From an uncultured Alphaproteobacteria bacterium (GTDB lineage Bacteria; Pseudomonadota; Alphaproteobacteria; Rhizobiales; Rhizobiaceae), in contig CAKMZB010000001.1 in NCBI GenBank assembly GCA_929200315.1, positions 58,003 through 122,002 of the forward strand: a stretch of DNA of 64,000 nt, in the 5' to 3' direction. The notes beneath the pieces were generated by a model. The model was given only the letters and a program-made list of their open reading frames with translations. It was not told the origin of the DNA and did not search any database. Both the position numbers and the translations under genes were made by a program. Numbering within the stretch: the first letter of the stretch is position 1; each line of letters opens with the position of its first letter. Positions 35,752 through 47,028 of this stretch are shown one piece after another.

Positions 35752-35835
35752 TATTTGACGATAGAACGGAGCTATTTGGGAATAGAAGCCGCCTATTTGC
35801 CAAACATATGGGGGTATTTGGCAACCCTTTGTAGG
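35752..35835. repeat. Four direct copies of a 21-bp unit (TATTTG core) between dnaJ-like and pdxH
   Basis: TATTTG occurs at 35752, 35773, 35794 and 35815, that is four times at exactly 21-bp intervals (two helical turns). Units 1 and 2 also share ATAGAA at offset 9. Units 3 and 4 together form the dyad TTGCCAAA-N12-TTTGGCAA (35797-35824). The array lies in the 221-bp divergent promoter region, 27 bp from the dnaJ-like start and 111 bp from pdxH. Same-face spacing suggests cooperative binding sites for a regulator. Confidence 0.6.
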
Positions 35836-35838
35836 GTT
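35823..35838. promoter_or_regulatory. AACCCT-TTGT-AGGGTT hairpin at the end of the 21-bp array
   Basis: A perfect 6-bp stem with a 4-nt loop overlaps the last repeat unit, 108 bp before the pdxH ATG. It is not followed by a T-run. It could be an additional operator dyad or part of the pdxH leader. Confidence 0.3.
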
Positions 35839-35946
35839 ACGGCATAAATATTGTCGCAAACAGAACACTATCCAACCGTGCGTGCGGTGGTGGAAATGTG
35901 CCCCGAGAGCCGCTATCTGAAGGAGGCATATCCTTGGAGAAGTCTC

Positions 35947-36579
35947 ATGAGCAAAGTTGCCAAAGGCCAGGAAGACGTCTCTCACGACCCCGATTTCATG
36001 CAGGCGTCCGATCCAATTGCGCTTTTCGAACAATGGTTTGAGGAAGCAAAGACAAGCGAACTGAACGACGCCAATTCCATGGCTGCCGCCACGGTGGATG
36101 GTGATGGCATGCCCAATGTTCGCACAGTGTTGCTCAAGGGGCACGGGCCGGAAGGGTTTGTTTTTTATACCAATTTTGAAGGGCGCAAAGGGCGCGAAGT
36201 GCTTGCGCATCCCAAGGTCGCGCTGCTCTTTCATTGGAAAACCCGCCGCCGCCAGGTCCGCATTCGCGGTGATGTGGAGCGGGTTTCAGATGCAGAGGCG
36301 GACGCCTATTTTGCCTCCCGTCACCCGCAATCGCGCCTCGGTGCTTGGGCTTCGGACCAGTCGAGACCTTTAGAATCAAAGCAGAAATTGATCGATCGGC
36401 TGGCGATGTTTGAAGAGAAATACGGCACAGAAGAGATTCCCCGCCCGCCGCACTGGAGCGGGTTTCGGGTTGTGCCGCAGGAGATTGAATTCTGGCAGGA
36501 CGGAGAGTTTCGCCTGCATGATCGGGTGATGTTCACCCGCGCCGGAAATGGCTGGGAGAGCCAGCGGCTCAATCCGTAA
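35947..36579 (+). CDS. pdxH: Pyridoxamine 5'-phosphate oxidase
   Basis: A 210-residue FMN enzyme that oxidises PNP/PMP to pyridoxal phosphate. Typical blocks: DPIALFEQWFEEAKTSELND, RTVLLKGHGPEGFVFYTNFEGRKG, LLFHWKTRRRQVRIRGDVERV, YFASRHPQSRLGAWAS and the C-terminal RLNP. ATG 35947 is preferred because GGAGAAG precedes it and family proteins start here; an open frame reaches 35851. The last 11 bp overlap the 3' end of the convergent arsC-like gene. Confidence 0.96.
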   Translation: MSKVAKGQEDVSHDPDFMQASDPIALFEQWFEEAKTSELNDANSMAAATVDGDGMPNVRTVLLKGHGPEGFVFYTNFEGRKGREVLAHPKVALLFHWKTRRRQVRIRGDVERVSDAEADAYFASRHPQSRLGAWASDQSRPLESKQKLIDRLAMFEEKYGTEEIPRPPHWSGFRVVPQEIEFWQDGEFRLHDRVMFTRAGNGWESQRLNP

Positions 36580-36910
36580 TTTTGGTTTTCGTTGCATCGG
36601 TGAAACCGGCGAAAATGCTGTTATCACGGATGAAAACTGGACGCTTCATGAGGGTTGGATTGGCCAGGATCAGCTCGATTGCAGAGGTCTCATCGAGCCC
36701 CTCACGTTGCTCTGACGCCAGATTTCGCCAGGTTGTCGAGCGCCGGTTCACTGCGTTTTCGGCCCCGAGAGCTTTGACGATTTGGGCAACCGTATCCCGC
36801 TCCAGCCCATCTTCCCGCACATCCACTATGGCGTGGTCGATGCCGTTTTCCGTAAGCCATTTCAGCGCTTTGCGGCAGGTATCGCAGCTCTTCAGTGTCC
36901 AGACAATCAT
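36569..36910 (-). CDS. ArsC/Spx family thioredoxin-fold protein
   Basis: A 113-residue ArsC-like protein (YffB/Spx branch). The active-site cysteines lie in LKSCDTCRKALKWL, a CxxC form, and the family RRSTTWRNL and KRPVFIRDN segments are present. Many members are annotated as arsenate reductases, but this branch probably acts as a glutathione- or thiol-dependent reductase; no other ars gene is nearby. The ATG overlaps the tldD stop as ATGA, and the 3' end runs 11 bp into pdxH. Confidence 0.85.
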   Translation of the reverse strand: MIVWTLKSCDTCRKALKWLTENGIDHAIVDVREDGLERDTVAQIVKALGAENAVNRRSTTWRNLASEQREGLDETSAIELILANPTLMKRPVFIRDNSIFAGFTDATKTKITD

Positions 36911-38325
36911 GTCTGTGTCCCGCCAATCGTGATGCCGTCAATGCGCGTGGTCGGCTGTCCGACACCCACCGGCACCCATTGCCCCGCTTTACCGCAATTG
37001 CCCATTCCGGTGTCGAGCGCGAGATCGTTGCCAACCATCGAAACGCGCTTCATATCCGCTGGTCCTGAGCCAATCATCATCGCGCCTTTGAGCGGTTCTT
37101 CGATCTTTCCGCCGCGAATTCTGTAAGCCTCGGTGCAATTGAAGACGTATTTGCCAGACGTGATGTCCACCTGTCCGCCGCCAAAGGAAACGGCGTAAAT
37201 TCCGTCGCTTACGCTCTCAATAATCTCACCGGGATCGGTGTTGCCGGCGCGCATCAGCGTGTTTGTCATGCGTGGCATGGGCGGGTGGGCGTAGGATTGG
37301 CGGCGGCCATTGCCGGTGCTTTTCACTCCCATCAAACGGGCGTTCTGGCGGTCCTGCATATAGCCGATGAGGCGGCCATTTTCGATCAGCACGGTCTCCT
37401 GACCAGCGGTACCTTCATCATCAATCGTCACCGATCCGCGACGCTCATTATAAGTGCCGTCGTCCACCACAGTGACGTTTTCATTTGCAACCATCTCGCC
37501 CATAAGTCCTGAAAATGCTGACGTTTTCTTGCGATTGAAATCTCCTTCGAGACCATGACCAACTGCCTCATGCAGCATAATACCCGGCCAGCCGGGGCCG
37601 AGGACAACATCGAAGGAACCGGCGGGGGAGGGAACCGATTCCAGATTGACTTGTGCCCGGCGCAAAGCTTCGCAAACGCCTGATTTCCAAGCCTCTTCCG
37701 TGATCAGGCGATCAGGATCATGCCGCCCGCCGGAGCCAAACGAACCGGTCTCCTGCCGGTCACCTTGTCCCGCAACAATGGAGACATTGAAGGAAATCTG
37801 CGGGCGCACATCGCGGGCGAGAAAGCCATCAGGGCGCAGGATTTCGACTGTTTTCCAAGCCGTTGAGAGGGAGACGGAGACCTGTTGCACCCGCGGATCG
37901 AGCGAGCGGGCATGGGCATCAATGGCGCCGAGCAGCGCGGCCTTGGCTTCGAAATTCGGTGCGCGCAGCGGATTGTCCTCGCCATAATAGCGCGCGTTTG
38001 TGGATTGGGGTGCTGCGGAAAAAGTGCCGGAAAATCCGGCATTTGTGGCGCGAACGGCGTCTGCTGCCCGCTCCAGAGCGGCTTTTGAGAAATCTCCCGC
38101 ATGGGCATATCCGGCAGCCTCACCAACGACGCTGCGCAGGCCGAAACCCCGGCCCGTGTTGTAGGTGCCGGATTTCAGGCGGCCGTTGTCGAAGATAAGG
38201 CTCTCAGTCTGTGTGCTTTCGAGATAAAGTTCGCCGTCTTCTGCGCCGGAAAGTGCTTCAGAAACAATGCGTTCTACGCTGGTGCGGTCGCAGTCGAAGG
38301 CCTCGGTGAGTGAGAGTTCACTCAC
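36907..38325 (-). CDS. tldD: Metalloprotease TldD
   Basis: A 472-residue TldD subunit, which with TldE/PmbA forms a heterodimeric zinc protease that degrades unstructured peptides and matures some RiPPs and antitoxin fragments. The active-site HExxxH is seen as HEAVGH at 252-257, flanked by GPGWPGIML, with NENVTVVDDGT, and the C-terminal GTGMGNCGK-like text (DTGMGNCGKAGQWVPV). The start is GTG 38325, overlapping the ialB stop (GTGA). The partner tldE is not in the window, which is usual as the two genes are often unlinked. Confidence 0.95.
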   Translation of the reverse strand: MSELSLTEAFDCDRTSVERIVSEALSGAEDGELYLESTQTESLIFDNGRLKSGTYNTGRGFGLRSVVGEAAGYAHAGDFSKAALERAADAVRATNAGFSGTFSAAPQSTNARYYGEDNPLRAPNFEAKAALLGAIDAHARSLDPRVQQVSVSLSTAWKTVEILRPDGFLARDVRPQISFNVSIVAGQGDRQETGSFGSGGRHDPDRLITEEAWKSGVCEALRRAQVNLESVPSPAGSFDVVLGPGWPGIMLHEAVGHGLEGDFNRKKTSAFSGLMGEMVANENVTVVDDGTYNERRGSVTIDDEGTAGQETVLIENGRLIGYMQDRQNARLMGVKSTGNGRRQSYAHPPMPRMTNTLMRAGNTDPGEIIESVSDGIYAVSFGGGQVDITSGKYVFNCTEAYRIRGGKIEEPLKGAMMIGSGPADMKRVSMVGNDLALDTGMGNCGKAGQWVPVGVGQPTTRIDGITIGGTQT

Positions 38326-38822
38326 GGCAGCGCGGCAAAGCCGTCCTTAAAGCCCGTCAGGTCGACCGGGATGCCGATGCCTTCTTCAGGGCTGGCAAAG
38401 ATGATGAACGTTGCATTCGTGCCGGCGCGCATCGTGTTGAGCAGCTCATCGCGCAGGATAACTTCCGCATAACACCCATCCTCAATGCAGCGCACAAAAT
38501 AGGCGCGGCCAAGGTCCTGCCCATCGACATTGAGCCCCAGACCGTTGGGCAAAATGACACCCAAAGGCGCAAGGACGCGCAGGATTCGGGCTTTGTTGTC
38601 AGCGGTTTTAAGCACCACCACCGACAGACCAACTTCTGGTCGGTCGTCTGCAACAACATTCTGCATCAGCGCGCATTGCTCGCTGTTTGCCCCCGGCGGC
38701 TGCTCGCAAACGATGTTCCAGGAACCGAATTTGGTTACACCCACCGGCGTTTGCGACTGCGCAAAAGCGGTGGGCGCCATGGCAAACGCCAGGGTGAGAA
38801 CGAGGCGGAACAGGGTCGTCAC
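38322..38822 (-). CDS. Invasion-associated locus B (IalB) family protein
   Basis: A 166-residue secreted protein of the IalB family, widespread in Hyphomicrobiales and first described as a Bartonella erythrocyte-invasion factor. From GTG 38822 it starts with a signal peptide (TTLFRLVLTLAFAMAPTAFAQ). The mature domain has the family pattern GSWNIVCEQPPG, EQCALMQNV and LGLNVDGQDLGRAYFVRC with conserved cysteines. In free-living species the role is unclear, probably a small periplasmic beta-barrel. It is translationally coupled to tldD. Confidence 0.87.
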   Translation of the reverse strand: MTTLFRLVLTLAFAMAPTAFAQSQTPVGVTKFGSWNIVCEQPPGANSEQCALMQNVVADDRPEVGLSVVVLKTADNKARILRVLAPLGVILPNGLGLNVDGQDLGRAYFVRCIEDGCYAEVILRDELLNTMRAGTNATFIIFASPEEGIGIPVDLTGFKDGFAALP

Positions 38823-39127
38823 AGGCAATATCCTCAAAATTCTAACGCGGTGCAAACCGCAGCATTTGCAGCGCCTTTTGCGCGCCAAAGCAGCGCGGCG
38901 CAAGCTTGGCAACCAATTGTGAGGCGGACAAGGCAGCAAAGCGGCAGCTCAGGCGGAGGCAGGCCAAGATATTGAGACGAGGCCAAAGCGCGCAGGAGGT
39001 GCCTAAGATGTTGCGGGACAAACCGTGTTGTGGTTCTAACGGCACAGTGATGTAGCTTGCCGGTGGCGGGTCTTTAAAAGATTCGCGCTCATGCAGGTGG
39101 CAAAATAAAGACGATACGGAGATACGG
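38823..39127. promoter_or_regulatory. Divergent regulatory region between ialB and the cox operon
   Basis: A 305-bp region between the two divergent starts. It is GC-rich near ialB and becomes A/T-richer over the last 70 bp before coxB. An AAGACGATACGGAGATACGG segment provides the coxB ribosome site (GGAG, 10 nt before the ATG). I see no convincing -10/-35 pair, tRNA, or repeat. It must hold the promoter of the cytochrome oxidase operon, since there is no plus-strand gene upstream. Confidence 0.5.
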
Positions 39128-41774
<2,647 letters not shown>

Positions 41775-41796
41775 GCAAAGCAGAAGGGGCCGGACT

Positions 41797-42177
41797 GTGA
41801 TTGTTTGGAACTGGCCCTTTGCGGCCGCCGCAGGTTTGATGGCGGCGGTCTTTCTGCTGCATCTCTTTGCTGGTGGTCGGGAAGCGGTCCGGCCGCTTCT
41901 TGATGCTGAAAGCCTGCCTAAACAGGCGCGGATGACACTCTATTATGCGTGGCATCTCGTCAGCGCCGGGCTTCTGGCCGCTGCGCTGGTTTTCCTGGCC
42001 GCTGCATTGCGACCTGAATGGATTGCTATCGGCTGGGCAGCGGGACTGATGGTCGCCGTTTTCGCGCTGGTCAGCATCGTGCAGACCGTGCTGATGCGTC
42101 TGCCGATCACTATGGTGCCGCAATGGATTTTCTTTGCGCCAATTGCCGCATTGGCAATTTGGGGTTCCATGGGTTGA
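41797..42177 (+). CDS. Four-helix membrane protein between coxA and ctaB, hypothetical
   Basis: A 126-residue hydrophobic protein starting at GTG 41797 (VIVWNWPF), 22 nt after coxA and 56 nt before ctaB. Four predicted helices are visible: FAAAAGLMAAVFLLHLFAG, AWHLVSAGLLAAALVFLAA, IAIGWAAGLMVAVFALVSI and WIFFAPIAALAIWGSMG. No cysteine pair or metal motif occurs. Its place inside the cox operon suggests an accessory or assembly role, but I do not recognise a characterised family. Confidence 0.7.
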   Translation: MIVWNWPFAAAAGLMAAVFLLHLFAGGREAVRPLLDAESLPKQARMTLYYAWHLVSAGLLAAALVFLAAALRPEWIAIGWAAGLMVAVFALVSIVQTVLMRLPITMVPQWIFFAPIAALAIWGSMG

Positions 42178-42233
42178 ACAAGATGAGTTGAGGAGTGTTG
42201 GCGGAATTGCCGCTGGCTTTTAGGACTGAACCG

Positions 42234-43157
42234 ATGACGACACTTGCGCCGACGCAGGCCGACATTTCCCTCGCCACACCGGCGGACTACTTCGCGCTGA
42301 TGAAGCCGCGGGTTATGCGCCTTGTCGTCTTCACCGCACTGACGGGAATGCTGCTCGCGCCGGGTCCGCTCGACATCCGCACGATGGTCATCGCGGTCCT
42401 CGCGATCGCTGTTGGGGCGGGCGCGTCCGGTGCCTTGAATATGTGGTATGATGCAGACATCGATGCTGTCATGACCCGCACGATCGGACGCCCCATTCCA
42501 AGCGGCAGGGTGCGCCCGGGAGAAGCGTTGGCCTTTGGTTTGGTCATGTCGGTTCTCTCCGTCATGACGCTTGGCATTCTGGTCAACTGGACCGCCGGGT
42601 TCTGGCTCGCCTTCACCATCTTCTTCTATGCCGTTGTCTATTCGATGTGGTTGAAGCGCTCGACACCGCAGAACATCGTCATAGGCGGTGCGGCCGGAGC
42701 CTTTCCGCCGATGATCGGCTGGGCGGCGACAACCGGATCCGTTGGTGTTGAATCTCTTGTCCTTTTCGCCATCATCTTCATCTGGACGCCGCCACATTTT
42801 TGGGCCCTCGCGCTCTGGAAGATGGCAGATTACGATGATGCCCATGTGCCGATGATGCCGAACGCCAAGGGTGAGAGATCCACCCGCCGCCAGATGCTGT
42901 TCTATTCCGCGCTACTTGCCCCGCTTTCCCTTGCACCCTGGGCGCTGGGCTTTGCATCACCCATCTTTGGTGTGGTCGCTGCCGGCCTTGGTGGAGCATT
43001 CCTTTTTCTCACCTACCGCGTTTGGAAAATTGCCGGTGCCGACCCGGCGCTCAAAGCGGAGAAACGGCTTTTTGCCTTCTCGATTTTCTATCTCTTTGCG
43101 ATTTTCGCGACTCTTTTGATCGAAGCGCTCGTCACCCGTAGCGGGATCTTTGGCTGA
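42234..43157 (+). CDS. ctaB: Heme O synthase (protoheme IX farnesyltransferase)
   Basis: A 307-residue membrane prenyltransferase that farnesylates heme b to heme o on the way to heme a for the oxidase. Aspartate-rich motifs [21 protein letters not shown] and [11 protein letters not shown] are intact, and around nine helices follow. The N-terminus [21 protein letters not shown] is typical. ATG 42234 is preferred over an upstream TTG. Its TGA stop overlaps by one nucleotide with the coxF start (TGATG). Confidence 0.97.
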   Translation: MTTLAPTQADISLATPADYFALMKPRVMRLVVFTALTGMLLAPGPLDIRTMVIAVLAIAVGAGASGALNMWYDADIDAVMTRTIGRPIPSGRVRPGEALAFGLVMSVLSVMTLGILVNWTAGFWLAFTIFFYAVVYSMWLKRSTPQNIVIGGAAGAFPPMIGWAATTGSVGVESLVLFAIIFIWTPPHFWALALWKMADYDDAHVPMMPNAKGERSTRRQMLFYSALLAPLSLAPWALGFASPIFGVVAAGLGGAFLFLTYRVWKIAGADPALKAEKRLFAFSIFYLFAIFATLLIEALVTRSGIFG

Positions 43158-43342
43158 TGGTTGAGACCGTTGAATTAACCGAAGAACAGGTCGCCGCGCG
43201 ACGCAAGCGCTCGGTTGCCATGGCTTGGTGTCTTGGTGCGTTGGTTGTGGCTTTCTTCGTCGGCACGATGACAAAGATCCAGACGGCGGGCCCGACCTCC
43301 ATTCCTCCCAGAACCTCCGGCACGGCGATTTCCGATGGTTGA
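43157..43342 (+). CDS. CoxF-like small cox operon protein
   Basis: A 61-residue protein with a charged N-terminus (TEEQVAARRKRS), one transmembrane helix (VAMAWCLGALVVAFFVGTM) and a short periplasmic tail. Small proteins of this form between ctaB and ctaG are known in alphaproteobacterial cox operons and usually annotated CoxF. It overlaps ctaB by 1 nt and ctaG by 8 nt. The role, if any beyond assembly, is not established. Confidence 0.8.
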   Translation: MVETVELTEEQVAARRKRSVAMAWCLGALVVAFFVGTMTKIQTAGPTSIPPRTSGTAISDG

Positions 43343-43931
43343 TACCGCCGTTCCCGTCCGCAAGCAGGTTCGCGTCGCGCTGATCTGTTGCGGTGTGTTC
43401 ATCGGCATGCTCGCCATGTCCTATGCCGCCGTTCCACTCTACGATCTATTTTGCCGCGTCACTGGCTACGGTGGCACGACCCAACGTGCCCAAGACACGT
43501 CCGGCAAGGTGCTTGATCGCACAATTACCGTGCGCTTTGATGCCAATACGCACACCGATCTGTCCTGGGACTTCCAGCCCGTACAGCGGGCTGTGGAGAT
43601 CAAGATTGGCGAGAAAAGTCAGATCTTCTATCGCGCAACCAACGTGGGCAGTCTGGAAACTTGGGGAACCGCGTCCTTCAACGTTTCTCCGCCCCAGGCC
43701 GGTGTCTATTTCAACAAGATCGAATGCTTCTGCTTCACTGAGCAGCACCTTGCCGCGGGGCAGTCCGTCGATATGCCGGTGATCTTCTTTATTGATCCCG
43801 ACATTGCCGATGATCCACTGCTGAAGAACGCTGACACGATAACGCTGTCCTACACATTTTTCGTGGACGAGGACGCGCTCGACCGGGATGCCGAACAAGC
43901 AAATTTGGAAACCACTGATACGGCGCTTTGA
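43335..43931 (+). CDS. ctaG: Cytochrome c oxidase assembly protein CtaG/Cox11
   Basis: A 198-residue Cox11-type copper chaperone that inserts CuB into subunit I. An N-terminal helix (VALICCGVFIGMLAMSYAAVPLYDLFC) with the family cysteine is followed by the periplasmic domain holding KIECFCFTEQHLAAGQ (copper-binding CFC) and PVIFFIDPDIADD. Overlap with the coxF frame (43335-43342) implies translational coupling. Together with SCO1 and SURF1, all known assembly factors for the two copper centres are in the window. Confidence 0.96.
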   Translation: MVDTAVPVRKQVRVALICCGVFIGMLAMSYAAVPLYDLFCRVTGYGGTTQRAQDTSGKVLDRTITVRFDANTHTDLSWDFQPVQRAVEIKIGEKSQIFYRATNVGSLETWGTASFNVSPPQAGVYFNKIECFCFTEQHLAAGQSVDMPVIFFIDPDIADDPLLKNADTITLSYTFFVDEDALDRDAEQANLETTDTAL

Positions 43932-44011
43932 ATTGCGCGCAGGCCAACGTATAGAGGGCCTGACTGGCCGCTGTTTACAGCGCAAACCGCCGAGACAACA
44001 AAGAGACCGCA

Positions 44012-44890
44012 ATGGCCGACGCATCCACCAAGAACCACGATTATCACATCATCGATCCGAGCCCCTGGCCGCTGATCGGTTCTGTCGGTGCGCTCATCAT
44101 GGCCATTGGCGGTGTTGCCTGGATGCAAACGCTGAAGGGCAATGATTTTTCGGTTCTTGGCCTCCCCCTCGGTGGCCCCTGGGTCTTTATCATTGGTCTT
44201 CTGATCGTGCTCTACACGATGTTCGGCTGGTGGTCGGATACGATCAAGGAAAGCCATGAGGGCCACCACACGCGGGTGGTTTCGCTTCATCTGCGCTACG
44301 GCATGATTATGTTCATCGCCTCAGAGGTGATGTTCTTTGTGGCCTGGTTTTGGGCGTTTTTCGATGCCGCGCTTTACCCTGATGATGCCGTGCAGGTCGC
44401 GCGGTTGGCATATACTGGCGGGACATGGCCGCCGGAGGGCATCCATGTGCTCGACCCTCTGCATCTGCCGCTTTTCAACACGATCACATTACTGCTTTCC
44501 GGCACGACGGTGACATGGGCGCACCATTCGCTGATCGTAGGCGACCGCAAGGGCCTCGTCTGGGGTCTTGGTCTGACGGTGGTCCTTGGGGTTCTGTTCT
44601 CCTTCGTGCAGTTCTATGAATATTCGGTCGCTCCCTTCGCCTTCAAGGAATCGATCTACGGTGCGACCTTCTTCATGGCGACCGGGTTTCACGGCTTCCA
44701 TGTTCTTGTGGGCACGATCTTCCTCGCCATCTGTTGGTTGCGCGCCTTAGGCGGCGGCTTTACCCGTGAAAAGCACTTCGGCTTTGAATCGGCTGCCTGG
44801 TACTGGCACTTTGTGGACGTCGTCTGGCTGTTCCTCTTCTTTGCTGTTTACATCTGGGCTTCTGCCGGCGCGGAAATTGCAGTCCACTGA
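44012..44890 (+). CDS. coxC: Cytochrome c oxidase subunit III
   Basis: A 292-residue subunit III with seven helices. Typical blocks: KNHDYHIIDPSPWPLIGS, WWSDTIKESHEGHHTRVVSLHLRYGM, the SEVMFFVAWFWAFFDAAL helix, GATFFMATGFHGFHVLVGT and AAWYWHFVDVVWLFLF. It stabilises subunit I and the D-channel. The gene begins 80 nt after ctaG with the ribosome site AGAGA near the ATG. The last 14 nt overlap the proposed TTG start of the DUF983 gene. Confidence 0.98.
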   Translation: MADASTKNHDYHIIDPSPWPLIGSVGALIMAIGGVAWMQTLKGNDFSVLGLPLGGPWVFIIGLLIVLYTMFGWWSDTIKESHEGHHTRVVSLHLRYGMIMFIASEVMFFVAWFWAFFDAALYPDDAVQVARLAYTGGTWPPEGIHVLDPLHLPLFNTITLLLSGTTVTWAHHSLIVGDRKGLVWGLGLTVVLGVLFSFVQFYEYSVAPFAFKESIYGATFFMATGFHGFHVLVGTIFLAICWLRALGGGFTREKHFGFESAAWYWHFVDVVWLFLFFAVYIWASAGAEIAVH

Positions 44891-45281
44891 TCGCCCAGAT
44901 CGCGGGCGCGCTTACTATGGTGAGCAGCCGCCGGTCTCCACAGGCATAAAGGGGCGCTGCCCCCGGTGCGGTGAGGGCAAGCTGTTCAACGGTCTTTTGA
45001 CCGTGCGCGAAGAGTGCTCCTCCTGCGGCCTCGATTATTCCTTTGAGGATTCCGGCGACGGGCCAACCGTTCTCATCATGATGGCGCTTGGCTTCGTTGT
45101 GCTCGGCGCGGTGCTGTATGTGGAATTCACTTACACGCCGCCAGGTTGGGTCCATGCCGTCATCTGGCCGATTGTCATTCTCGCCCTTGGTCTTCCGCTT
45201 TTGAGGGCGGTCAAAGGCGTACTGATTGCGCTACAATTCACCCATGACGCGGCACCCGGGCGGATCGACCGCAAGCCATGA
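44877..45281 (+). CDS. DUF983 family membrane protein
   Basis: A 134-residue protein with a zinc-ribbon-like cysteine quartet near the N-terminus (GRCPRCGEGKLF then ECSSCGLDYSFEDSGDGP), followed by two transmembrane helices (VLIMMALGFVVLGAVLYVEF and VHAVIWPIVILALGLPLL). DUF983 genes sit between coxC and surf1 in many alphaproteobacteria and are presumed assembly-related. No ATG or GTG fits; TTG 44877, overlapping coxC by 14 nt, is the best available start. The ATGA overlap with surf1 couples the next gene. Confidence 0.83.
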   Translation: MQSTDRPDRGRAYYGEQPPVSTGIKGRCPRCGEGKLFNGLLTVREECSSCGLDYSFEDSGDGPTVLIMMALGFVVLGAVLYVEFTYTPPGWVHAVIWPIVILALGLPLLRAVKGVLIALQFTHDAAPGRIDRKP

Positions 45282-46018
45282 GCCTTGGCCGCATCATCCT
45301 CGCCGTCTGCATTGTCGGCGGAGTTGCTGTTTTGTCGAGCCTTGGCGTGTGGCAGCTCCAGAGGCTCGACTGGAAGCTGGCGATGATTGAGCGGGTTGAG
45401 ATTGGTCTTCGGGTTGAACCAGTCTCGATAGACGCGATCCAAAGCGATCTCCTTGCCGGTAAGGACATCGAATATCGCCCCGCTTTTGTGACGGGCGAGT
45501 TCCTGCACGATTTTGAGGCGCATTATTTTGCGACTTTTGGAGGGGAACCCGGCTATTTCGTCTACACCCCGCTTCAGCGCAGCGATGGCAGTGCGCTCCT
45601 GGTAAATCGGGGCTTTATTCCGCTGGACGCCAAGGACGGCGCGCGCCGCCAGGCTGGGCAAACCGAAGGGCAAGTGCGCATCAACGGCCTTGCCCGCACC
45701 AACCCGCCGGAAAAACCCAACACTTTCGTGCCTGACAATGACCCAGCGCAGAACATCTACTATTGGAAGAACATCAGCGAGATGTCGGCACAGGGTCTGG
45801 CCTCAACAAACCCGCGTGTTCTGCCGTTCTTCCTGGACGCCGATGAAGCCTCCACCGCTGGCCCGGAAGCGCCGACAGGCGGGGTGACGCGGGTCACGTT
45901 CAACAACCCACATCTGCAATATGCCATCACCTGGTTCGGCCTTGCGGCATCATTGTTTATTGTTGGGAGCTGGTTCTTCTTTTCGGGTCGCCGCGGCTCG
46001 GCTAGGGATGAGTTATGA
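45278..46018 (+). CDS. SURF1 family cytochrome oxidase assembly protein
   Basis: A 246-residue SURF1 protein, implicated in heme a insertion into subunit I. Two transmembrane helices flank a periplasmic domain: [28 protein letters not shown] at the N-terminus, where [10 protein letters not shown] is the hallmark, and [24 protein letters not shown] at the C-terminus. In between are VNRGFIPLD and the [14 protein letters not shown] loop. Both ends overlap the neighbouring genes by 4 nt (DUF983 and ispH). Confidence 0.95.
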   Translation: MSLGRIILAVCIVGGVAVLSSLGVWQLQRLDWKLAMIERVEIGLRVEPVSIDAIQSDLLAGKDIEYRPAFVTGEFLHDFEAHYFATFGGEPGYFVYTPLQRSDGSALLVNRGFIPLDAKDGARRQAGQTEGQVRINGLARTNPPEKPNTFVPDNDPAQNIYYWKNISEMSAQGLASTNPRVLPFFLDADEASTAGPEAPTGGVTRVTFNNPHLQYAITWFGLAASLFIVGSWFFFSGRRGSARDEL

Positions 46019-47025
46019 GTCACAAGCCACAAGCCACTTTGCGTCTTTGCGGCCCGCGCGGTTTCTGCGCCGGGGTCGACCGTGCGATCCAGATCGTTGT
46101 TCTTGCGCTGAAGAAATACGGCGCGCCGGTCTATGTGCGTCATGAGATTGTGCACAACCGCTATGTGGTGGAGGGGCTGGAAAATCTCGGCGCTGTTTTT
46201 GTGGAAACGCTGGACGAGGTGCCTGCCACTGACCAGCCGGTGATCTTTTCCGCCCACGGAGTGCCGAAATCTGTGCCCGCGGCAGCCGAGGCGCGCAATC
46301 TGCTCTATCTCGACGCGACTTGCCCACTGGTCTCAAAGGTCCACAAACAAGCCATGCTTCACGCCAAGCGCGGCCGTCATGTGCTGCTCGTCGGCCATCG
46401 CGGACACCCGGAAGTTGTTGGCACGATGGGCCAGCTTGAGCCGGGTGCTGTGACGCTGCTGGAGACAGAGGAAGACGTCGCTGTACTCTCCGTCGGTTCT
46501 GGGAACGCCGGTGATGCGCTCGGCTATGTTACGCAAACCACGCTTTCTGTGGACGACACGGCGGGCATTATCGGCGCGATCCATAAGCGTTTCCCGAATG
46601 TCGTTGCACCGTCTGCTGAATCGATCTGCTACGCCACCACCAACCGCCAGGAGGCGGTGAAGGCTGCTGCACCTGGGACCGATGTGTTTTTGGTAGTGGG
46701 GGCGGAAAACTCCTCCAATTCCAAGCGCCTTGTTGAAGCCGCCAGCCGCGCCGGGGCCAAACAGGCAGCACTCGTTGCTGATGCAAGCGAAGTCGATTGG
46801 GGCACCGTGCCAGACGGCGAAATCACTGTTGGTCTTTCTGCCGGAGCCTCAGCTCCTGAACTGCTTGTCGAGGGGATCGTTGAAGCCTTTCGTGAGCGTT
46901 ACGAGCTGACCGTTGATCTCGCCATCACAGCTGTCGAAGACGAAGAATTTCTCGTCATGCGGGCGCTGCGGGACGTGCCGTTGGACGCTGCCGACATGGC
47001 TTTCGTCAATGGCAATGCTGCCTAA
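46015..47025 (+). CDS. ispH: 4-hydroxy-3-methylbut-2-enyl diphosphate reductase
   Basis: A 336-residue Fe-S enzyme, the last step of the MEP pathway, giving IPP and DMAPP. The three cluster cysteines occur in [24 protein letters not shown] and [20 protein letters not shown] and [10 protein letters not shown] are the conserved histidine segments. It starts as ATGA inside the surf1 stop, so isoprenoid production is tied to the oxidase operon. dxs, the first enzyme of this pathway, is at 18-20 kb. Confidence 0.98.
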   Translation: MSHKPQATLRLCGPRGFCAGVDRAIQIVVLALKKYGAPVYVRHEIVHNRYVVEGLENLGAVFVETLDEVPATDQPVIFSAHGVPKSVPAAAEARNLLYLDATCPLVSKVHKQAMLHAKRGRHVLLVGHRGHPEVVGTMGQLEPGAVTLLETEEDVAVLSVGSGNAGDALGYVTQTTLSVDDTAGIIGAIHKRFPNVVAPSAESICYATTNRQEAVKAAAPGTDVFLVVGAENSSNSKRLVEAASRAGAKQAALVADASEVDWGTVPDGEITVGLSAGASAPELLVEGIVEAFRERYELTVDLAITAVEDEEFLVMRALRDVPLDAADMAFVNGNAA

Positions 47026-47028
47026 CCG

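Noticed and set aside
36569..36910. Arsenate resistance locus
   Set aside because: Only the ArsC/Spx-fold gene is present, without arsB, acr3 or arsR, and the CxxC motif fits the YffB/Spx branch.
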